A stretch of 64,000 nucleotides of DNA from Arthrobacter cryoconiti (lineage in GTDB: Bacteria; Actinomycetota; Actinomycetes; Actinomycetales; Micrococcaceae): contig NZ_JAJJBU010000003.1 of assembly GCF_020905375.1 (NCBI RefSeq), forward strand, positions 248,001-312,000, given 5' to 3'. Made by a program: the position numbers and the translations under genes. The notes under the pieces are model-generated. The model was not told the DNA's origin, searched no databases, and saw nothing but the letters and a program-made list of their open reading frames with translations. Shown here in pieces: positions 1-7,142 of this stretch (positions are counted from its first letter, which is position 1; every line of letters starts with the position of its first letter).

Positions 1-23
1 TCACCCGTGAGAATCTCGCTCAT
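1..23 (-). CDS. Start of a divergent gene, possibly RDD family (partial)
   Basis: Read on the minus strand from position 23, an ATG opens a frame M-S-E-I-L-T-G that runs off the window edge. Only seven codons are visible, so no domain can be recognised. The guess of an RDD-family membrane protein rests only on the habit of actinobacterial SpoIIM-like genes to sit head to head with RDD genes. The roughly 50 bases up to the next gene would hold both promoters. Confidence 0.3.
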
Positions 24-73
24 GGTGCCAGTCTAGTGAGGAACTCGCCGTCGGTGGACTATAGGCTGGGGAT

Positions 74-1066
74 GTGAATTTGGATGCGTATTCGGCAGTG
101 CACAGCCCCCAGTGGGACCGGCTGCGTTTCCTTGGGCGCAAACGTAGGCTCACGGGGCAAGAAAGCGACGAGCTCCTCCAGCTCTACCAAAGCGTCTCCG
201 CTGAGCTTTCTTTGATCCGTTCAGTCGAGGCCGAAAGCGAGCTCTCGGCATCGCTGTCCGCCAACCTCGCCACAGCTCGCACCCGATTTACCGGGGCGCG
301 CAGCAACTTCTTTGCCGATGTGGCCCGCTTTTTCACAATTTCTTTGCCGGCTGCGTTTTTCCGCTTGCGCTGGCTCACAGTTGCGGTGGGTGTGTTCTTC
401 GTGATTATCAGCGCGCTTTTTGCGGTGTGGACCTCATCTAACCCGGACGTTTTGGCTGCCTTGGGGTCCGATGCGCGCCTGCAGCAATTGGTCAATCATG
501 ACTTTGTGGACTACTACTCCTCGAACCCTGCGGCTTCATTTGCCGGGTCCGTGTGGACAAACAACGCTTGGATCGCCGCCCAGTGCGTAGCATTTGGCGT
601 CACGGGTGTTTTTGTCCCATATTCACTCTTTGCCAACGCCCAAGGGATAGGCATGAGTGCTGGCGTCATGTTTGCCTATGGACGCGGAGACGTCTTCTTT
701 ATCTACATACTCCCGCATGGATTGATGGAATTGACATCAATTTTCATCGCCGCCGCGGCCGGGCTGAGGATCTTTTGGGCCTGGGTCTCGCCTGGTCCGC
801 GCAGCCGTCTGGACTCTTTGGCCTTGGAAGGGCGCTCACTGATGACCGTCGCGCTCGGATTGGTCTTCGTGCTCTTTGTTTCGGGTCTTGTGGAAGCTTT
901 CGTCACGCCCAGTTCGCTACCCGTTTGGGCAAAAATTGGTATTGGAGCGTTGGTGCTGGCGGGTTATTGGACCTATACGCTGGTGCTGGGGAGGCGCGCC
1001 TGGCTGGCTGGGGAGCGCGGTGATCTTTCCGAGGACGACGCCGGCGCCGCCGCGATTTCGCGCTGA
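74..1066 (+). CDS. SpoIIM (stage II sporulation protein M)-like integral membrane protein
   Basis: 330 residues with a GTG start. The first 95 residues are soluble and charged, followed by about five membrane segments near residues 100-120, 165-187, 206-235, 257-278 and 287-305. The stretch ILPHGLMELTSIFIA near 212-226 is the most typical signature of the SpoIIM/DUF95 family. Family members in non-sporulating actinobacteria are of unknown function and are usually paired with RDD proteins and near MoxR/DUF58 genes, as here (those lie 6 kb downstream). In Bacillus SpoIIM is part of the engulfment DMP complex, but that role cannot be transferred to a non-sporulating cell. Function here is unassigned; the family call is fairly secure. 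Confidence 0.8.
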   Translation: MNLDAYSAVHSPQWDRLRFLGRKRRLTGQESDELLQLYQSVSAELSLIRSVEAESELSASLSANLATARTRFTGARSNFFADVARFFTISLPAAFFRLRWLTVAVGVFFVIISALFAVWTSSNPDVLAALGSDARLQQLVNHDFVDYYSSNPAASFAGSVWTNNAWIAAQCVAFGVTGVFVPYSLFANAQGIGMSAGVMFAYGRGDVFFIYILPHGLMELTSIFIAAAAGLRIFWAWVSPGPRSRLDSLALEGRSLMTVALGLVFVLFVSGLVEAFVTPSSLPVWAKIGIGALVLAGYWTYTLVLGRRAWLAGERGDLSEDDAGAAAISR

Positions 1067-1249
1067 AATCGCTTTCTGCCCGGTCCATCGTTGCCCGCGA
1101 ACAACGTTCCCAGTGGGTCACAAGAGCTGGCGGTGTGCGGACAGAGCGAAGATTGGCACTGTGCCTAAAGCTGTGAATGTGGTGACAGTTTTCGCCAGCT
1201 CCGGGGTGGCAACGGCAATGATGAGCCGTGCAACGGTAGTCTTCACGGT

Positions 1250-2458
1250 GTGAGAGAGAACCAGAAACCGCAGGAATCCGCTGGCGAAAAGCCGGGCTCA
1301 GACCGGGCTGACGCCTTGGCCAAGATCAAGCTTGCCGTGCCGACTGACGGTAGCGAGCCCGAACCCATGCGCCCGGCCGGGCGCATGCTCAAACTCCCGT
1401 TACTGGATGAAAAACAGGATGCAGTGGACGCTGGCGCTGTCAGCACAGCCCCATCCTCCTCGGAACGCTCAGTCACGGCTGCCTCGACTGCGGCTGCCTC
1501 GACCAATACCGCCTCCACTGCGGCTGCCTCGACTGCGGCTGACTCCACTGCGGCTGACTCCACTGCGGCTGACTCGAGTGCCGCTGGCGCAGCCACGCAC
1601 AGACCGTCTAAAGCCGCGTCTAAAGCTGAGCCGCAGGGACCATCGGCTGTTTATGAGGAACAGTCGCCTACCTCCATGCTGCAGATAAGTCCTGCGGAGA
1701 AGGACTTAGCCAAGACTAGGGCGGCACTAGAACAAGCCGCCAACACAAAGCCGGTATTGACACGGGTTTTTCAGGTCCTGCTGGCTGTGTTCTACCCCGT
1801 GGTATTGCTGGTAGTCGCTATACGTTTGGTCACCACACCAATATTTCTGTGGGTGGAGTATCACCGTCCGGGTTTCCCCGCTGACTCTTTTGGTTTTAGC
1901 ACCGATGACCGGATGACTTATGGATCCTACACGGTAGATTACCTGCTGAACTTTTCCGGCTCCAGATATTTGGGTGGGCTAGTGAACGCCCAAAATAACC
2001 CACTGTTTTTGACCCGTGAAGTGGCGCATATGGCTGACGTGAAAACGGTAATCACCATGGCGTTCATTGTTGGTTTGGTGCTGGCCGCTGTGATGGTGGT
2101 GGGCATGGTGTATCTCTCCAAACGCAGCGTGGGCGGGATTCGCCGCGGACTGTTTGCGGGCTCCATCGCCACCCTTGTTTTGATCATCGCTTTGGGCGTG
2201 TTGGCTGTTCTGGGGTGGGAAGCGTTCTTCACTGAGTTCCATCGAATTTTCTTCGCCAATGGCACGTGGACTTTTTACACTGATGACACCCTGATCAGGC
2301 TCTTTCCCAGCGACTTCTGGACGGACTCCGGGATCTTTATCGGCGTGTTTGTGTTGGTCGTTTCTTCGTTGACTATGGCATTTACGTGGCCCACCAAAGA
2401 CCGGCGCCAAGCCGTAGAGCGTGCGCACCGGCCGGGCCGCCGCGCCGCCGTCAAGTAG
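1250..2458 (+). CDS. DUF1461 / TIGR01906 family integral membrane protein with Ala-Ser-Thr repeat N-terminus
   Basis: 402 residues, GTG start. The first 160 residues are hydrophilic and low in complexity, including seven tandem five-residue units of the ASTAA/DSTAA type at about 78-112. Membrane segments lie near 168-192, 268-290, 303-323 and 363-385. The loop with DRMTYGSYTVDYLLNF and FLTREVAHMADVK is the conserved part of the TIGR01906/DUF1461 family, whose function is unknown. The tail is basic (HRPGRRAAVK). It is followed by the convergent mannosyltransferase gene. The repetitive N-terminus is probably cytoplasmic and disordered, and its length may vary between strains. Confidence 0.75.
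   Translation: MRENQKPQESAGEKPGSDRADALAKIKLAVPTDGSEPEPMRPAGRMLKLPLLDEKQDAVDAGAVSTAPSSSERSVTAASTAAASTNTASTAAASTAADSTAADSTAADSSAAGAATHRPSKAASKAEPQGPSAVYEEQSPTSMLQISPAEKDLAKTRAALEQAANTKPVLTRVFQVLLAVFYPVVLLVVAIRLVTTPIFLWVEYHRPGFPADSFGFSTDDRMTYGSYTVDYLLNFSGSRYLGGLVNAQNNPLFLTREVAHMADVKTVITMAFIVGLVLAAVMVVGMVYLSKRSVGGIRRGLFAGSIATLVLIIALGVLAVLGWEAFFTEFHRIFFANGTWTFYTDDTLIRLFPSDFWTDSGIFIGVFVLVVSSLTMAFTWPTKDRRQAVERAHRPGRRAAVK
1481..1585 (+). repeat. 15-bp in-frame tandem repeat (about 7 units)
   Basis: Seven imperfect 15-bp units of the type gcctcgactgcggct or gactccactgcggct encode ASTAA/DSTAA pentapeptides in the DUF1461 protein. The unit length is a multiple of three, so gain or loss of a unit keeps the frame. 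Confidence 0.8.
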
Positions 2459-2549
2459 GCGGTTAGGTCAGCGGTCCCGTAAGCACAGTCGGGTGGCATT
2501 GAAACTCGCTCACTCATTCGTTGCCCGCAGCTGACCGGCTAGTGCACCC

Positions 2550-2577
2550 AGCTGTTTAGATCCAGCTGTCTAGATCC
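2550..2577. repeat. 14-bp direct duplication over the pmt stop codon
   Basis: agctgtttagatcc is followed directly by agctgtctagatcc. The right unit contains the TAG stop of pmt (read on the minus strand), so the last codons and stop are duplicated just downstream. Probably a replication-slippage relic with no function. Confidence 0.6.
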
Positions 2578-4297
2578 AACTGGGCAGCCACATGTGCTGG
2601 CGCCAGTATTCAAAGGGAATCAATTCAGTGGTCCAGATGGGGTAGAAGTAGGCACTGAGGAGCACTGCCAGCACTACGAATATCCCTGCGAACAATGCCC
2701 CCTGCTGCCGGCGCCATGGTGGTTTGGAGATCGCACCCATGATCAGTCCCAGCACCATGGTCACGGCTAAGATCATGAACGGTTCGTAGGCGATCGCGTA
2801 GAAAAAGAAAATGGTGCGATTAGGGTAAAGCAGCCACGGTACGTAGCCTGCGGCGAAGCCCACCAAGATGGCGCCTGCCCGCCAGTCGCGCTTGGCGATC
2901 CAGACTCCGATGAGGAACAAGATAGCCAGGGAGCCGCCCCACCAGATGAGTGGGTTGCCCAAACTGGTCACCATGGCCGCGCACTTATCCGCTGTGCACC
3001 CATCCTCGCCACGGACAGGGTATTGGGAGTAGAAAGAAGTGGGACGGCCCATGACAAACCATGACCACGCATTGGCCTTGTACGGGTGATCGGAGGAGAG
3101 CCCGGTATGAAAGTTATACGCGGTGTCGTGGTAGTGCCACAGTGATCTAAGGGATGCTGGCACCCAACCCCATGTTTCACTTGGGTTCGACTGCGCCCAA
3201 TTGCGATCGTAGGCGTCCTTGGAGAGAAACCAGCCCGTCCAACTGGCCAAGTAAGTTGCCGATGCTACCGCAACCATGCTGACAAACGCGAGGATTCCGT
3301 CCTTCAAGAGGGCGCCAGTGACCCAGAACTTGATCCCGGCAATGCGTCGGGCACTCATATCCCAGACCACGCTCATCACGCCAAATGCGGCAAGAAAGAA
3401 CAATCCGGACCATTTGGTGCCGATGCACAGGCCCAATGAAACTCCTGCGGCCACGCGCCACCAACGCATTCCCAACCACGGGCCGTACAACAAAGCTTTC
3501 GCCGGTACCCTGCCATCCGCCCCGGCGAGCTTGGAGAGCTTTCTGGCCAGCCGACGTCGGCCATCATCACGGTCCATGAGCAGGGCGCCAAAGGCGAGTA
3601 ACGCCCAAAACATCACAAAAATATCTAGCAGTGACGTCCGTGATTCCACAATGGCGTGCCCGTCGACGGCGAACAAAAGTCCGGCGATGGCACCCAAGAT
3701 GGTGGAGCGGAACATCTTCGTGGCAATCAAGGCCAGGATGAAAATGGAAAGAGTGCCGACCACGGCCGCGGAGAAACGACAGCCAAACGTGCTGCCCGGA
3801 CCAAAAAGCCACATGCCAAAAGCAATCATCCATTTACCCACCGGCGGGTGAACCACGTACTCGGGAGTGTTTTGGATGCCGGTAAAAATGCCTTGGTTGA
3901 AAAGGTCGTTCGCCTTTTCAGCCCAGTTCCGCTCGTAGCCGCTCTGCAAGTACGAGTATGCGTCCTTGACGTAGTACGTCTCGTCGAAAACAAGCGAGTT
4001 CGGTTCCCCGAGGCGCACAAAACGCAAGACCCCGCCGATTAACGCTGTCAGTAAGGGCGCCAGCCAGAACCACAGACGCAAGCTCAAGGGTGTCTGTGAG
4101 AACGTGGCCCGTTTTCCGATGAGTCGCAAGATCAGGGCGCTGCGGGTATAGGCCGTGGCCGGATCTAGTAGCCAGCGGTTTGATCCACGTCCTGTACTAG
4201 GGGAGTCACTGACAGCTGGAGTCTGCATGGATTCCGGAAGTTGGCCCGGGCTTACGGTTGGCTCTGAGGCCTGGGCGTTGATGTGCACGCTGTCCAT
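2570..4297 (-). CDS. pmt: Dolichyl-phosphate-mannose--protein mannosyltransferase (polyprenyl-phosphate-mannose dependent O-mannosyltransferase)
   Basis: 575 residues from the ATG at 4297; a TTG 42 bases further out is possible but would crowd the divergent rsmI. A GT39 enzyme that transfers mannose from polyprenyl-phosphate-mannose to Ser/Thr of exported proteins on the outer face of the membrane. The first extracytoplasmic loop carries the acidic pair in SLVFDETYYVKDAY (D105-E106), matching the catalytic DE of the family. About ten membrane segments follow, with HPPVGKW and the C-terminal four-segment PMT_4TMC region (WGGSLAILFLIGVWIAKRDW to the end). Head-to-head arrangement with rsmI is common in actinobacteria and supports the call. 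Confidence 0.92.
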   Translation of the reverse strand: MDSVHINAQASEPTVSPGQLPESMQTPAVSDSPSTGRGSNRWLLDPATAYTRSALILRLIGKRATFSQTPLSLRLWFWLAPLLTALIGGVLRFVRLGEPNSLVFDETYYVKDAYSYLQSGYERNWAEKANDLFNQGIFTGIQNTPEYVVHPPVGKWMIAFGMWLFGPGSTFGCRFSAAVVGTLSIFILALIATKMFRSTILGAIAGLLFAVDGHAIVESRTSLLDIFVMFWALLAFGALLMDRDDGRRRLARKLSKLAGADGRVPAKALLYGPWLGMRWWRVAAGVSLGLCIGTKWSGLFFLAAFGVMSVVWDMSARRIAGIKFWVTGALLKDGILAFVSMVAVASATYLASWTGWFLSKDAYDRNWAQSNPSETWGWVPASLRSLWHYHDTAYNFHTGLSSDHPYKANAWSWFVMGRPTSFYSQYPVRGEDGCTADKCAAMVTSLGNPLIWWGGSLAILFLIGVWIAKRDWRAGAILVGFAAGYVPWLLYPNRTIFFFYAIAYEPFMILAVTMVLGLIMGAISKPPWRRQQGALFAGIFVVLAVLLSAYFYPIWTTELIPFEYWRQHMWLPSWI

Positions 4298-4352
4298 GTT
4301 ACCTAGCGCAGCCGAGTGCGCGGTGCTGGCGGTGGCCAACTACGCTGGTGTC

Positions 4353-5318
4353 ATGGACGAAGATCAAGACCTGAACGCAGAGAGTTTCGGCGCTGACGCC
4401 GGCCAACCCGAAGAAGCAGACACGGATGACGGTGCCGAGGCTCACACACGGCGGCTGAAAACGGTGGGCGGCCTGGCCACAGGCGAGGGTTGCATCGTTT
4501 TGGCGGCCACGCCGATTGGCAATATGGGCGACGCCTCCGCTCGGCTCATTGCCTGGTTGGGAGCAGCCGATATTGTGGCCGCGGAAGACACCCGGCGCCT
4601 GCACCGCCTTGTTACGTCACTGGGAATCACAGTGACAGGGCGGATTGTGAGTTACCACGAGCACAATGAATCCGCGAAGACCCCAGAATTGTTGGCTGAA
4701 GTTCAGAGCGGAAAAGTATTGGTCATGGTCACGGATGCCGGAATGCCTTCGGTATCTGACCCTGGATTTCGCCTGGTGGAGGCCGCAGTCACTGCTGGTG
4801 TTCGCGTCACCGCCGCGCCCGGACCGTCTGCGGTTTTGACGGCGCTGGCCCTTTCCGGACTTCCCACCGATCGTTTTTGTTTCGAAGGATTCCTGCCACG
4901 TAAATCTGGTGAACGCGCTTCCCGCTTGCATGAGCTCTCCGTGGAACCGCGCACCATGGTTTTTTTTGAAGCTCCTCACCGGTTAGAGACAATGCTGAGG
5001 GCGCTACACACGGCATTTGGACCTGCGCGTCAAGGCGCCGTATGCCGGGAAATGACGAAGACGTACGAAGAAGTGATCCGCAAGTCGCTTGCTGGTCTGC
5101 TGGAATGGGCGGAGGAAGCGGAGATACGGGGTGAGATCGCGATTGTGGTTGCGGGAGCGCCGGTCGGAGATCTTGGTTCCAGCGAAGACCATGTGGCTGC
5201 TGTCAACGAGCTGATGGGCCAGGGAATGCGGCTCAAGGAGGCTGTCTCAGTGATTGCCCACGATGTCCACGTCAGCAAACGCGAACTTTACAGCGCCGTT
5301 CTGGCCTCCAGGGCTTAA
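4353..5318 (+). CDS. rsmI: 16S rRNA (cytidine1402-2'-O)-methyltransferase
   Basis: 321 residues from the ATG at 4353. The open frame extends upstream to 4155, but that part overlaps pmt and is not conserved-looking. RsmI methylates the 2'-hydroxyl of C1402 in the decoding centre using SAM. Visible family landmarks are GCIVLAATPIGNMGDAS at the start of the domain, AAEDTRR, SYHEHNE, VTDAGMPSVSDPG and AAPGPSAVLTALALSGLP, all in the expected order of a tetrapyrrole-methylase fold. An acidic stretch of about 45 residues precedes the domain, longer than in E. coli. It is divergent from pmt, with 55 bases between the two ATGs. Confidence 0.93.
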   Translation: MDEDQDLNAESFGADAGQPEEADTDDGAEAHTRRLKTVGGLATGEGCIVLAATPIGNMGDASARLIAWLGAADIVAAEDTRRLHRLVTSLGITVTGRIVSYHEHNESAKTPELLAEVQSGKVLVMVTDAGMPSVSDPGFRLVEAAVTAGVRVTAAPGPSAVLTALALSGLPTDRFCFEGFLPRKSGERASRLHELSVEPRTMVFFEAPHRLETMLRALHTAFGPARQGAVCREMTKTYEEVIRKSLAGLLEWAEEAEIRGEIAIVVAGAPVGDLGSSEDHVAAVNELMGQGMRLKEAVSVIAHDVHVSKRELYSAVLASRA

Positions 5319-5334
5319 CCTGAACGGACTTTGA

Positions 5335-5415
5335 TCTGGCGCAAAACTGGGGTTCAGTTTTGCGCCAGGTGCACTATGCGCAAAACTGGCGCCCGGTTCT
5401 GTGCTGGCACAAACT
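5335..5415 (-). repeat. Intergenic hairpin repeat, copy A (inverted)
   Basis: An 80-bp element lying 17 bases after the rsmI stop. Its reverse complement aligns along its whole length with the elements at 18393 and 19427, including the shared core GTTTTGCGCATAGTGCACC. It contains a perfect 14-bp stem, CTGGCGCAAAACTG (5336-5349) with CAGTTTTGCGCCAG (5355-5368), and a five-base loop. REP-like in character; no transposase is nearby. Confidence 0.8.
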
Positions 5416-5576
5416 AGGCGTCGTTGTACAACTGCACAAGGAAATCTATCGCTCGTAGTGCGCACATGCCTAGACACCCTTGGTGGTGGAGAATTACCGT
5501 GAACAAGAACACACCACCGACATCGTCGTTGCTCCGCGCGCTAGCCCGGAGAACCAAGCCGAAACTAGGAGTCACC

Positions 5577-7067
5577 ATGACCGCTGCCACCGAGCTGACT
5601 GACCGCGAAGAAGCGCTGCTGGCAGGTGTCCCCACCGGGTTGCTGATCAACGGTGAGTGGCGCGCTGCCGCGTCCGGAAAAACCTTTGATGTTGAAGACC
5701 CTGCCACGTCAAAGGTCTTACTGAAGCTGGCCGACGCCGGCGTGCAAGACGGTGCCGCCGCTCTAGATGCCGCCGTTGCAGCGGCCTCAGAATGGGCTGC
5801 CACGGCCCCGCGCGTCCGTGCCGAAATCCTGCGACGCGGCTTTGAGATGGTCATGGCCCGCGCTGACGACTTTGCTCTCCTTATGACGCTGGAAATGGGA
5901 AAGCCGTTGGCCGAGTCCATGGGCGAGGTTAAGTACGGTGCCGAATTCCTGCGTTGGTTCTCTGAAGAAGCCTCCCGTTCCTTTGGTCGTTACAGCGGCA
6001 ACCCTGAGGGCACACAGCAGATTCTGGTCCAGAAGAAGCCGGTTGGTCCATGCCTTTTGATCACGCCCTGGAATTTCCCGCTAGCCATGGCCACCCGCAA
6101 GATCGCTCCGGCCATCGCGGCGGGTTGCACTATGGTTCTCAAACCAGCCAACCTCACCCCACTCTCCAGTCAGCTGTTCGCGCAGGTCATGCTCGAGGCC
6201 GGTCTGCCGGATGGAGTCCTGAACGTCATCGCAACCAGTACGGCCGGTGCGGTGACCGGGCCTCTCATCCAGGATCCACGTCTTCGTAAACTTTCTTTCA
6301 CCGGCTCCACTCCCGTAGGGCGACGCCTCTTGGAAGACGCTTCCACCAACGTCTTGCGTACTTCCATGGAACTTGGCGGCAACGCCCCCTTCTTGGTTTT
6401 TGCGGACGCCGATCTTGACGCCGCCGTCGAGGGTGCCATGGCAGCCAAAATGCGCAACATGGGCGAGGCCTGCACAGCAGCCAACCGGTTCTTGGTCCAT
6501 GAATCGGTCGCGGAGGAGTTCGCGGAAAAATTCGCCGCCAAAATGGGGGCAATGACCCTTGGCCGTGGCACCGAACGGGACACAAAAGTCGGTCCATTGA
6601 TCGATTCCAAGAGCCGCGAGAAGGTTCACTCCTTGGTAAGTGACGCCTTGGCTGAAGGCGCCACCGCGGTGGTCGGAGGCGCGCCCGTGGACGGGCCAGG
6701 ATACTTCTACCAGCCCACCGTCTTAACCGGAGTGAAGCCAGGTGCCCGCATCCTTGGTGAGGAAATTTTTGGCCCGGTGGCCCCGATCGTTACGTTCAAA
6801 AACGAGGACGAAGCGGTAGAGATGGCAAACGCGAGCGAATACGGCCTGGTTGCTTACGTCTTTACAAAGGATTACGCGCGCGGATTGCGCATGGCAGATC
6901 GCATTGAGACCGGGATGATGGGTCTAAATGCTGGCGTTATCTCCAACGCGGCAGCACCATTTGGCGGCGTCAAGCAGTCCGGTCTGGGCCGTGAGGGCGG
7001 GCTGGAAGGCATCGCAGAATACCAGTACACCCAGTACGTTGGCATGCCGAATCCACACACCGTCTAA
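5577..7067 (+). CDS. gabD: Succinate-semialdehyde dehydrogenase, NAD(P)+ dependent
   Basis: 496 residues from the ATG at 5577, which follows a good Shine-Dalgarno (aggag about six bases upstream); the open frame reaches back to 5424 but that part is not family-like. An aldehyde dehydrogenase that oxidises succinate semialdehyde to succinate in 4-aminobutyrate breakdown. Visible catalytic residues: N166 in TPWNFP, K189 in LKPAN, E265 in MELGGNAP and C299 in GEACTAANR; FTGSTPVGRRL and the C-terminal PFGGVKQSGLGREGG also fit the GabD branch. No gabT or transporter lies next to it, so it seems to be a single-gene unit ending at the inverted repeat at 7093. Confidence 0.88.
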   Translation: MTAATELTDREEALLAGVPTGLLINGEWRAAASGKTFDVEDPATSKVLLKLADAGVQDGAAALDAAVAAASEWAATAPRVRAEILRRGFEMVMARADDFALLMTLEMGKPLAESMGEVKYGAEFLRWFSEEASRSFGRYSGNPEGTQQILVQKKPVGPCLLITPWNFPLAMATRKIAPAIAAGCTMVLKPANLTPLSSQLFAQVMLEAGLPDGVLNVIATSTAGAVTGPLIQDPRLRKLSFTGSTPVGRRLLEDASTNVLRTSMELGGNAPFLVFADADLDAAVEGAMAAKMRNMGEACTAANRFLVHESVAEEFAEKFAAKMGAMTLGRGTERDTKVGPLIDSKSREKVHSLVSDALAEGATAVVGGAPVDGPGYFYQPTVLTGVKPGARILGEEIFGPVAPIVTFKNEDEAVEMANASEYGLVAYVFTKDYARGLRMADRIETGMMGLNAGVISNAAAPFGGVKQSGLGREGGLEGIAEYQYTQYVGMPNPHTV

Positions 7068-7092
7068 GTCATTTCGGCGGATCGCAAAATTG

Positions 7093-7130
7093 AACAAAAG
7101 GTGGTTCCCGTCAGGGAGCTGCCTTTTGTT
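7093..7130. terminator. Bidirectional terminator between gabD and the transglutaminase gene
   Basis: aacaaaaggtggttccc and gggagctgccttttgtt form a 17-bp imperfect stem with a four-base loop. A-rich and T-rich flanks on the two sides let it serve both convergent transcription units. Confidence 0.7.
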
Positions 7131-7142
7131 CGGCTCCGGGGC

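Noticed and set aside
4155-4352. Extended RsmI start at 4155
   Set aside because: This part overlaps the divergent mannosyltransferase N-terminus and its translation (Ser/Gly-rich with Cys) is the antisense shadow of that gene.
5424-5576. N-terminal extension of GabD by 51 residues
   Set aside because: The extension is rich in Trp/Arg/His and unlike the family; a good Shine-Dalgarno stands before the ATG at 5577, where the family N-terminus begins.
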